From: Lindgomyces ingoldianus
Lineage: Eukaryota; Ascomycota; Dothideomycetes; Pleosporales; Lindgomycetaceae
Reading direction: 5' to 3'
DNA: 64,000 nucleotides
Assembly (NCBI RefSeq): GCF_010093535.1
Contig: NW_022985177.1
Location: 848,857 to 912,856 of the forward strand
Every line of letters begins with the position of its first letter. Position 1 is the first letter of the stretch. The notes under the pieces are model-generated. The model ran no database searches. It was not told the origin of the DNA and saw nothing but the letters and a program-made list of their open reading frames with translations. A program made the translations under genes and the position numbers. Of this stretch, positions 11,989 through 22,330 are shown in pieces.

Positions 11989-12503
11989 TACTATCTTTTT
12001 AAGATTCTTTACTATTTACTTTTATTTAATAGTAACCTTTTAAGCTTATAAGTAGTTATTCTAGTCTTCTACTAGCTACTGTTAAATAAGCTAATTAAAA
12101 AACTTTTTTATAGTTACTTAAGTGTTCTCTACGCCTGCAATAGAGCTTAAACTAAGTATAGAATATGTAAAAGTAATACCTAGCATTACTAAACGCAACG
12201 CAACAGTACGCTAAGTAATAGGCTAAGTAATAAGAGTTATATAAAAGCATATTAAGTGTATAGTAAGTACATTAGTAGCTAATACAACACTAGCTAAGCT
12301 ATCTATTAACTTAAAAAGTAGAGACTTTTGCTATACTACTATCTTTATAGCTACCTCTATTCTACTTAGTCCTCTACTAGCTATTCTACCTTAAAAGCCT
12401 CTTTTTAAGCTTTATACTTTACTATTTTTTACTACTTTTTCTAAAAGCTTTTTTTATGTTTATTACTACTTAAGTTACTTAAGCTACTTACTTAGCGCTT
12501 TTT
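11989..12503. other. AT-rich relic between H and G
   Basis: About 510 bp of mutated sequence with many TAA/TAG codons. No terminal repeats or family motif were recognised. The last five bases (TTTTT, 12499-12503) are the left target duplication of element G. Confidence 0.5.
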
Positions 12504-13095
12504 TGTTACAATCCTTGCTTTGTAAAGCACTCGGGTCTTGGTGATATTCCTAGGGGATAAGTAGGACGGGTAGAAGGGGCCAATCTGGTAGGGTGTACAG
12601 TCCTACGTACAGGCTATTAGGCTAATGGAGAATAAAGGGTAACTAGATTATAGTTTGCCCTATGTGCAGCAGTAGAGAGGCTAAGGTTAAACAGTCCTGT
12701 GGGACAAAGTTAGAGGTATATATAGTGTAAGATATATAAATAGTATTATAGCTCTTTAGAAAGCTAAATGCTACTTAGTCTATATAAAGAATAAACTAAA
12801 TGTTAAACACGCCTTCTAAAGGCTGTTTAAGGCAAGAACTATATACATGTGCTAGGGCGCTAAGGGGAGCTAGAGAAGTTTATAAGAGCCTGCTAAGAAG
12901 AGCTCCTTAAGCTCCCTTAAGCTCCTAGTAATACGCAGCCTGCCTTCCTATTAGATAACACATTCTTCTATAATCTTAGGCAGCTGCGCTGCCTCTGTGT
13001 CCTCTAACTAGTTTCTAAGCGAGCCCTGCCCTAATCTAGCTAGATTGTGGAGCACTGTTAGTGGAGTTACGCTGGTCTAACTATAGATTGTAACA
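12504..13095 (-). repeat. LTR of G (3' LTR in element orientation)
   Basis: 592 bp, TGTTACAATCCTTGC to ATAGATTGTAACA. It aligns end to end with 19584-20175. The purine tract GGGAGAGGGGGCAGCG lies immediately inside it on the minus strand. Confidence 0.92.
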
Positions 13096-16000
13096 CGCTG
13101 CCCCCTCTCCCTAGCAGCGTCCTTGCCGCTCTGCTTACACAACTGTGTTAGTAAGAGTTTGTTTATAAAGTAGGCATCTACCTGCCTAAAGGCATTTTTA
13201 ATGTCTATTCTTTTTATACTAAATAGCTTGTTAGTCTTGTTTATTCTACTGTCCTTATGTTGCTTGTTATTTTAATCCTCTTTGCTAGACAAAGATAAAG
13301 CCCTATAGCGCTTACTAGTTTTTAAAGTTGTCTTATGTGTTAACTTTGTCTTTAGACAACTATGTTAAGTGTGTAAAAAAGCATAGTAAATGCAACACTT
13401 TTATTTCTAATGCTGCATAAGATTAGTTAGAGAAAGAGTAGAAAACACTACTTTAAAAGGCAATTACTGCAAAGGTCTGTAAGGAGGAGCTTAATAACTA
13501 GATGTTACATTAGGTTTAGAAGACTTTAAAGGCAAAGGCTAGAGAGCGTTTTAAACAGGATTGTATCTAAAAATCACTAGATCTATTAGATGCTTATTGT
13601 GTAAAGTACTTAGAGGGAGATCTCTCCTCCTTAGACAAGATAGAAGCTCTTAAGGCTAAGGCAGAGAGCTGTTCCTCTTTTTAACTATTATTAGCTAAGA
13701 CTTGTCTCTAAAGGCTGCTGCTATCTAGTAATAACATAGCTATTCCTTTTAATATAGGTGCCTTATTGCCTAGCTAGTTTCTTTTAGATAAGCCTAAAGG
13801 TACCCTTATACTAACAGCTGCGCGTTCTGCAAATTCTTAGCTAGTTTCTATGTATTTTTACTAGTAAGCTACTTTTTTTATTTTACTAGAAATTCTTTCT
13901 AGTTTTTTTAATTACTTATAATATATTTAACTTTATACTCTATTTCTTTATTCTTTTATTCTTATGTAGATAAGGGAATCCCTTTAGGTGCTTTTTTTAA
14001 TCTAGAGATATAGAACTATAGGTGTATTTTTATATGTAGGGGAAGCTTAAGCTTGCAGTTGTCTTATTAAGTTTAAAAGACTTTATATAGTTTTATCTTT
14101 TTTTTTGCTAGCTTCTTAAAGGGTCTTAGTATCTTTAGGTTTTTAGTATTAAAATACATATAATCCTCTAGGTAAATTTCTAGTCCTAGTTGTTATAATT
14201 TATTTATATATTTCTTTATTATTTCTCTGCTAGTCCTAGCTTCTACAGCTAACTTTTTATATATTTAACATAGGTCTGCTAGCTAGTCTATTAACTCTTG
14301 TAAATCTGTTAGTTAGTTTCTGTGTAATGCAAAGTAAAGGTTGTATCTAAAATTAGCTTTATACAGTGTTTCTTTTATTATAGCTAACTCTACATTATTA
14401 ATAGCTAACTATGCTATTAGAAGCTACTCTGCCTAATCTTTTTAAGTGTAGGAAATGTACTTCTTTAAATATCTCTCTACTTTTGCATTTGCTCTTTTAG
14501 TCTAACTATCTGTCTGTAGGTGGTAGGCTGTTAATAGCTTGTGTGCTATACTAAGGTGCTGCATTACTGCTTTCTAGAAACTGCTAGTAAACAGCTTATT
14601 TTAGTTAGAGATAATAATCTTAGGGCATCTATGTACTAATATTATGTTTTATTTTAATTTATAAATAAATTTTTTAGCAGTTATTATTTTCTCTAAGGGC
14701 TAAGTGTGTAGATACTTAGTAGTTTTGTCTAGGGCTACTGTAATTATATTACATATCCTATCTGTCCCTAGTTCTTTAGACAGGGGTAGTCCTGTAATAA
14801 AGTCTATTATAATTATTATCTATAGTAGCTTTAGTGCTTTAATTAGCTAAAGGTAACTATAAGTCTTATGCCTCTTTAAGTTATTTTTATTACAGGTATT
14901 ACATTCTCTAAGCACCTCTGTGCATAGTTGTTTTACTTTTAGTATTTATTATAGTATAGCAGCTCTTAGCTTTTTCTAAAAGGTGCCTATTCCTAGATGT
15001 CTAAACATTAGAGATTTATAATATTCTTAGATTAGGTTCTTCTATCTCTACTTACTAGCTATAAGCATGTAGAATTCTTCTATAGGCTAGGGTCTATTAT
15101 AAACCTATTCTTTATTAGTTTCTTTAAAGAGTGTAAATTCTTTAGTTCTTTTCTTTTCTTTATTAAAGTAATCTAGTCTTTAGCTAAGGGCGTTAGCCTG
15201 CTAATTTTACGCTCTAGGTACATGTTTAATAATATAGTTAAACTATGCAAGTTCTATTACCTATTTTATGTGCATTAGTAATAGTTTCTTTACTAATAAG
15301 AACATAACTAAGTTTACATAGTTAGTTATAATATTAAATAGCTTTGCTATCTTATGTAGCTCTATAGCCTATACTCTTACAGCATTTAATATTACTTTTA
15401 GTTCTTTATTAGGTATGCTGTAGCCTGCTTTAGGACCTAAGAACTTGGCGGAGTAGTACGCAACTAGGTGCTATTTTCTGTCTTCCTGCTTTTAGTATAA
15501 CGCGGCTCTACTAGCTCTAAAGGATGCGTCTGTGTAGATCTTTGTATCTAATTATAGGTTGTATATTCTTAATACTAGTTTATCTGTTATAGCTTGTTTT
15601 AGTGTTGTAAATGCTTTATTTATTTCTAGAGTCTAGACAAACTTTACTATTGCCTACTCTTTAGTTATAGTGTTTATTAATAGTATAGTAATTTTTAAAT
15701 AGTCCCTAATTATTTGTCTAACATAGCCTAATAGTTCTAGGAATTCTTTTACTTTCTTAACTATTTAGGGTTCTAGCTACTTAAGTACCTTTTGTACTTT
15801 AGCTAGATTAATTTTTATTTTTTCTTTATTAATTATAAATCCTAAGTATTCTGTCTTAGTAACATAGAACTTACATTTAGAGAGCTGTAAGTAAAGTCTG
15901 TACTTCCTAAGCTGCTCTAAGACTTTTTGTACCTTCTGTACATAGTCTTCTAGGGTATCTTCTAAGTAGATAAGGACGTTATTTAAATATACTAAGGTAA

Positions 16001-17484
16001 AAACATCTAGATAAGGGTTAAGAGCTATATTAATAATTTGCTAGAACATTGCTAGGGCGTTTATTAGGCTAAACAGCATTACTAGTAACTTATAGAGTCC
16101 CTATAAGGTTCTAAACGCTGTAAGCTACTTATCTCTCTCTCTTATCCTTATTTTGTTAAATTTATCTTATACATTAAACTTTGTAAAGTACTAGGTTCCT
16201 TTTAGTTAGTTTATAATATTTTATATAATTAGTAAAGGAAATTAATCTTAGATTATATTATTATTAAAGGTCCTATAGTCTTAATAGACTTAAATTTTTT
16301 CTTTTTTTTTTTTTACAAAGACTATAGCTAAAGCTATAAGGCTGTAGCTTTCTTAGATGTGGCCTTATACTAACATTTTATTAACATATTCTTGCAAGGC
16401 TTTTTTTTGTGCCCTAGTTAGGGGGCGGAGCTTATGCGTTTTTAGGTTATAATTTTTTATTAAGTTAATAGTGTAATTCTAAGGCTAATGTAGTAGTAGT
16501 TCTTCTAGGTCTTCTAGTGTCTTAAACATGTTCTTGTAGTCTTTATATTTAGGCAGGATGCAACTTTCTTTTTAGACTTTAATAACACTAATCTACTTTA
16601 TATCTTTATTTTTTTTAATTTTTTTATAGGAGACTTTTTTAAGCTTTTTTTTTATTATTTATATTACCTAGGCTTTTAGCTTTTAGTAAGGGAATTTCTA
16701 GAGTTTCTATTTCTTAGGGTAGTAACTGCTACTCTGTTTTGCTTGTTTATAGACTAGGCATCTGTTATTATAGCATGCTAACTAGGTTATGTGTGTGTAG
16801 TTGTTAGAAGTTTCTATAGTTATAGTTCTCTAATTAATTACAGGATTATAAGTTCTAAGCTAGTTATAGCCTAAGATTACATTATATTTGCCTTTTAGCT
16901 TAAGTATGTTTATAGATCTCTAATCTTTTATGTTAGAGGTTTTAAAGTTTTTTTTATAGGTTTCTAGGTTAATCTATTCTTTGCTATACTTAATTAATAA
17001 TGTGTTAGTAAGAGTTACCTTAAATAAGTTTTTTTTTATGCAGAATAGTATACTTTACTTGTCTACCTAATTCTTATCTATAGCAGTAAAGGTGCATCTG
17101 CTGTCTATAAGGGCTAGTCTAGGCTATCCTTTATACATAAAAGTAGTTGTTAGGCTATGTTCTGCCCCTTACCCTACTATAATTACTACTAATATATTAT
17201 GTTTAACTTCTTTATTAGGAAAAAAGTAAAAATTAATGTTTTATAAGTTATTATTAAACTTGTTTTTTTTTTTTTATAGATTTAATATTTTTAATTACAG
17301 TAGTTAGCTGCTTTACATTTATAATCTTTAACTAAGTAATGTAATGTTAGATAGTCTTCTTTTCTTACTACTTTTTACTAAAAGTAGTAAAACCTATAAT
17401 TTTTTTATTTATTACACTTAATCTAACTTTCTTGTTTGTAAGAAGGAGCTATTTAACAAGTGTAGTAATTTATAGTTTTGCAGG

Positions 17485-17778
17485 CTAAGGCTGTTCCCTG
17501 CTATAGGCAACTGTTGTAGTTCCTTTCTTATGTAGGCTACTATCCTGCTTAATGTTTGTTGTTCTAATGCTTAATGCAATACTATTGCGTGCATTAGTAC
17601 TAGAGGTATAAATAATTATTAGGTCTATGTAATGTGTTAAGAGGACTTTCTTAGGTCTACTAAGGGTATTCTTTTGTTTATACAAGCTGTATAGGGTGCT
17701 CTTTCTATTAGCAGCTGTTTGTGCTATAGGTGCTGCTTCTGCAAAGGACACATTGTCTGTAATTCTGTTGTATTGCAA
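17485..17778 (-). pseudogene. gag/protease-side open fragment of G
   Basis: A 97-codon open stretch between the gag side and the reverse transcriptase of G. It carries no recognisable domain. Serine/threonine-rich spacer sequence of this sort is common between gag and protease in Gypsy polyproteins. It starts only at an ATG internal to the element and is surrounded by stops, so it is treated as a surviving window in a dead polyprotein. Confidence 0.5.
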
Positions 17779-19583
17779 GAGCCTTTCTAGAGATTGCTAG
17801 GCTTAGGAGCAGTGTCTTAGGTTTTTTAGGCGCTAGTTATAGTACCTTAAACTTAGCAGGTTTACTTAGCTATTCTAGCTTTTAATCTTTAATCTTAGTA
17901 AAGAATTACTATTACTTTTTTTTATTTATAATGTTATATTTAACTTTAGCTATTCTTTATATAATGTTAAACATTAAGTAGTTATTACTAATGTTTATTT
18001 AGTAAAGCAAAACTATATAATTACTTAAGTAGTTATGTTATAACCTGCACTTTTAGCACCTACATTTCTAAAACTGTTAGGAAAGTTCTTTTACTAAAGT
18101 ACTAGAGGTTTAGTCTTAGAAAGGGAACTGTTTTTTTTTTTTTTAGACATTTATAATATATCTTTAGATCTAAGTTTCTTCTTTATATCTCTTAAAAATT
18201 ATAAGGTCCTGCAACACTATATTAAGGCTATTAAAGTTTTAAATAACTACTTTCTAATATAGTTTAGGGTAGTTGTTTAAAGAGTAGTTTCTTTTACATT
18301 ACTAGTAAAGTCTATTATCTAGTCTTTCTTATATTTTCTTATCTATAAGGCTATATTTAGCAGTAATAGCTTTTATTATTATAGTAGTATTTTTATTCTC
18401 CTCTTTCTAGAAGTTTAGGTAATTTTAGCAGAAATGTCCTACTTTTTTATAGTTTAGGTAGGCCTTGTTCTCTAGCTACTTTTATTATTCCTTTATTAGA
18501 GGCGGCCTATTGCGTTCTAGAACTTAGCTTTTCTTAGAGAGGAGGCTCTATATATGCTTTGCATAACTAAGGTCTATTAGCTTTTTATTATATTATAAAA
18601 GCTCTTTCTTTTTAGGGATAAATTTTAGCTTTTAGAAAGTTCTCTTTAATTTCTTTTCTTTTTTATGTTCTTTATAGCAATTATTATAGGTTGTTGCTTT
18701 CTTAATATAGTCTTTAAAAGTAGTTAGTTAGTCTATGTGCATAAACTTATCTTTTACTTTGTTATTTAGTCTGTTGTAAAACATGTAGCATAGAGCTTTT
18801 TAGTTATTCTATCTACAGATAGCTATTTATTCCCTAAAGCGTGCTGCATAGTTTTAGACTAGTCTGCTGCCCTGCCTTATATTGTCTAGTTAGTTAGCTG
18901 TAATTCTTTTTTTATCTAGGGTCTTATAAATAGCTAATAGAGCTGCCTTAAAATTTTTAACACTACTAAATACTTCTTTAGTTTTAGGGTTAAGTAGTGC
19001 GCTATTAGCTCTAAAGTCTATCTAGTTATTAGTGTAAAGTTAGAACTAGATTATAGAAGGGCCTTTTAGGTGTAATCCTATTTAGGAGATTATTTCTATG
19101 TTAGTTTAAAATGCTCCCTTGTTGTATTACATATAGAGGTGGCATTTAGTAAAAAATAGTTAGAGGTCTTTTAGTAATTTTTTAAAAAGCTTAAAAAGGG
19201 CTAGTCTTAAAGCCTTTTTAGCTGCAATACTTGCTTTATCTGTTAAAATATTTTAGACTTTTACTAGTTCTACTTATAATTTATGTATCTAGTAGGCTTA
19301 GGTAATGTCTTTATAGAGTTTAGTAAGAGATAGGGGGCTTAGTAAGTTTATAGTTTTTTAGTAAAAGTTAGCTATTTTTTACTTAAGTTTTAGTAACTTA
19401 CTAACTTTATTACTAATCTACTAGAGTTTTTTAATGTTGTCCTAGATTAAGTTAATCTGTTCTGCTAGAACAGCTTTACTTTAGGTAAGAACTTCTGTAG
19501 ATCCTAATAGCGCAGCATAGGCTATGTTAGAATCTAAATTATGTTATAAGGTTGCTATACTTTTTAAAAAGGGTAGTGTTTAA

Positions 19584-20175
19584 TGTTATAATTCTTGCTT
19601 TGTAAAGCACTTAGGTCTTAGTAATATTCTTAGGGGATAAGTAGGACAGGTAGAAGGGGCTAATCTAGTAGAGTGTACAGTCCTACGTACAGGCTATTAG
19701 GCTAATAGAGAATAAAGAGTAACTAGATTATAGTTTGCCCTATGTGCAGCAGTAGGGAGGCTAGGGTTAAACAGTCCTGTAGGATAAAGTTAGAGGTATA
19801 TATAGTGTAAGATATATAAATAGTATTATAGCTCTTTAGAAAGCTAAATGCTACTTAGTCTATATAAAGAATAAACTAAACATTAAACACGCCTTTTAAA
19901 GGCTGTTTAAGGCAAGAACTATATACATGTGCTAGGGCGCTAAGGGGAGCTAGAGGAGTTTATAGGAGCCTGCTAAGAAGAGCTCCTTAAGCTCCCTTAA
20001 GCTCCTAGTAATACGCAGCCTGCCTTCCTATTAGATGACGCATTCTTCTATAATCTCAGGCAGCCGCGCTGCCTCTGTGTCCTCTGACTGGTTTCTAAGC
20101 GAGCCCTGCCCCAATCCAGCTAGATTGTGGAGCACTGTCGGTGGAGTTACGCTGGTCTAACCATAGATCGTAACA
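19584..20175 (-). repeat. LTR of G (5' LTR in element orientation)
   Basis: 592 bp, the partner of 12504-13095. Its distal ~200 bp (about 20030-20175) is clearly less mutated than the partner: it keeps GATGACG, CTGACTGG and CCAATCC where the partner has GATAACA, CTAACTAG and CTAATCT. The two LTRs have therefore diverged by transitions unevenly along their length. Confidence 0.92.
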
Positions 20176-20180
20176 TTTTT

Positions 20181-20957
20181 TTACTTTTTTTACACTTTAT
20201 TAACTAGTTTTCTTTGCTAGAGTTACTCTATTAATATTTAATAAGTAATACTAAAAGTAGCTATAGAGACGCTAAGCTATTAATAATCTTATTTACTTAT
20301 AACTTAGTGTTAGTAAAACTAATTATATAGTGTTTAAAAGTAGTTTTAAAGTACAAGTTACTATAGTTAGTGTAGTGCTTATGCTAATACTTATAAAAGT
20401 AATAAAATCTAGTTTTTAAGTTCTTTTAATTTGAAATTACTTTAATGCGCTACTTTACTAAGGCTTAATTAAGCAGCTACTGTGTTTTTTTTAGATTATA
20501 CTTAATTATAGTTATAACTTTAGGTATATTAAAACATAGCTTATTAAATAACTAGTTACACTTTATAGCTTTATTTAAAGCCTTAACTCTAAATTTTACC
20601 TTAATATAAAGTGTTATATAGGTAATAGTTATAGATTTCTTCTTAACTTAGTAGTTAATTACACTAAAAAGTTATTAACACTTATAAAAACTAAAGTTAG
20701 TAAGATTTATCTTAATCTAAGCTTTTTTAAATAGTAATAGCCTTAAAAATATCTTTTTTACAATAATGTTAAAGTCTTAGCTATTAATTATTAACATAGG
20801 CTGTGTAGCTATTTTATCTATTATCTACTTTACTTTATTTAAATTAAAGAACACACAATTAATAAGCTATAGTTTACATAGAATAAGGCTCTTATTATTA
20901 ATGTATAATTTATATTAGATCTCTAGTTACATAGTTAAAATTAATATAGGTAATAAA
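20181..20957. other. AT-rich relic right of G
   Basis: Strongly mutated sequence without recognisable motif. It was presumably continuous with 11989-12498 before G inserted. One of the few surviving TGA trinucleotides of the tract is at about 20431 (TTTGAAATT). Confidence 0.5.
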
Positions 20958-20993
20958 ATGCTAGCAGAACGTGCTTTAAGTAATAAAGTAGAT

Positions 20994-21096
20994 GTAAGCT
21001 TAATAAGCTCTATCAATGTAAGCTTAATAAGCTCTATCAATGTAAGCTTAATAAGCTCTATCAATGTAAGCTTAATAAGCTCTATCAATGTAAGCT
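20994..21096 (+). repeat. 24-bp minisatellite, 4 full copies
   Basis: Unit GTAAGCTTAATAAGC+TCTATCAAT repeated exactly four times (20994-21089) plus a 7-bp partial copy. Because 24 is a multiple of 3, it lies inside a 67-codon open stretch (20958-21161) encoding the octapeptide VSLISSIN four times. The open stretch runs into the solo LTR at 21114 and has no other sign of being a gene. All four copies are identical and keep TCA, a trinucleotide almost erased in the surrounding RIP tract. Confidence 0.9.
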
Positions 21097-21113
21097 TTAA
21101 ACACTGCGTCTAT

Positions 21114-21328
21114 TGTAATAACAAGCACTGTCTCTACTACTGTATAGAGCTAGGGAAGTGAGGTAGAGTAGGTTGGCTCTATTTCAGCTAAACTAGGATG
21201 GGGAGCGAAGAAGGCGAAGGGTTTTCGCGAGAGAAAAGCTTGCGCGGCGCTAAGGCGCTAGCGCGCTCGCTTATCCCTTAGCGAGATCATGTGACTAGCA
21301 GCGGAGCTTGACAAGCAGCACCGTCACA
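21114..21328 (-). repeat. Solo LTR with perfect target duplication
   Basis: 215 bp, TGTAATAACAAGCAC to CACCGTCACA, flanked on both sides by TCTAT (21109-21113 and 21329-21333). A TG...CA segment with a perfect 5-bp duplication and no internal region is a solo LTR left by LTR-LTR recombination. A heavily mutated relative lies at 42322-42533. Orientation is inferred from that relative, where a purine tract lies to the right on the minus strand. This copy is almost free of transitions. Confidence 0.88.
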
Positions 21329-21333
21329 TCTAT

Positions 21334-21800
21334 AGTAGTAATAGTAGTAATAATAGCAAAAGTAGCTGCTTTTTAGTATGTTTAGTATCTATTATTTTAA
21401 TTACTAATGTTAATTTCCTTGTTAACGCTAAGGAATCTTAACTACCTTAGCTATAAGCTAGGGCAGCTAGAAGACTATTAACCTCTAACAGAGCAGACTA
21501 GCGCACTAACTTACGCGCTAAGCATGTCTTTTACGCGCCTTAATAAGTAGCCTAGGAGCTCTGTTTACAACCTTCTTTAAGTAATAATAAGACAGTAGCA
21601 GCAGCTGTTGTCTTAGCTTTGTTAGTAGGCTTAAAAGCGTGTTTAGGGCAAGCAGCAGGCATATTTAGCACCTACAACACTTAAAAAGTTGTTAGTATAG
21701 GCTTCTACATGTATATATATAGCTTTAACTTCTACTAACTAGTCACTGCAGTATTTGCAGGTGTTTATAGTTAAATTCACAAAAAGTCGCGTTTTCTATA
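21334..21800. other. Mutated edge of the repeat tract
   Basis: About 450 bp of TA-rich DNA forming the transition from repeats to the ABC gene island. All frames hold stops that look like transition products. The composition changes abruptly to balanced GC near 21780-21840 (AAACGCGGGCGCGCACG). No family was recognised. Confidence 0.5.
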
Positions 21801-22330
21801 GGGAAACGCGGGCGCGCACGAACGTTACAATGTCGCTAAGAAAATCCGCCGATTTTTGCATACAATAGATAGATAGGCCCAAATCACCTGCTGCCAAGCT
21901 CCTATATCAACTCTCTAACAAGGTAGAAGAACTGCGAAAATTAAGAACCTATCGTGGCAACCACAACGTTAGATATCTACTTACTCCAAGGATTTCCACG
22001 CCTCTCGCACAAGGTCATTGCGTAGTCATGTTAACTACGTGGCAGATCACGACTCGTCGTTAGTAACGTTGGGAACGTTGGAAATGTTGCAGGGCCGTGG
22101 CAGGGTTGTGGCAGGCGTTATAGGGATGGTAGACTTTTATAAACTTTCGAACACACCTTTTTTGTTCATTTGACCGGAGAAGGGTGATATCTGACACAGC
22201 GAAAGACCTAAATTTAGAGATTCCAAGTCGTTATTGTCCTAGAACAGCAGTTCTATCAAACTATGTGGCAGCTACTCTACTACTCCGATCCCATTAGTGT
22301 CAAGCTTGTCTCAGTATCGCATATGGAGTC
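21801..22330. other. 3' flank of the ABC transporter gene
   Basis: Non-mutated, GC-balanced sequence downstream of the minus-strand transporter. It contains short direct repeats around 22065-22130 (GTTGGGAACGTTGG; GTGGCAGG twice) but no open frame with coding character. It presumably includes the 3' UTR. Confidence 0.5.

Larger units (their letters stand above)
12504..20175 (-). mobile_element. Ty3/Gypsy retrotransposon G, full length, RIP-inactivated
   Basis: 7,672 bp with 592-bp LTRs at both ends and TTTTT target duplications (12499-12503, 20176-20180). Minus orientation is shown by a polypurine tract (complement of 13096-13125, GGGAGAGGGGGCAGCG) next to the LTR at 12504-13095. It is also shown by reverse transcriptase sequence read from about 16150 down to 15800. 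The catalytic motif at 15966-15989 reads YLNNVLIY where the family has YLDD, a G-to-A lesion. RNase H and integrase remnants follow towards 13.5 kb; the gag/protease side lies near 17.3-19.5 kb. No frame longer than 97 codons survives. Confidence 0.9.

Noticed and set aside
20994..21096. The 24-bp repeat array as a CRISPR array
   Set aside because: The units are directly contiguous without spacers and the context is eukaryotic.
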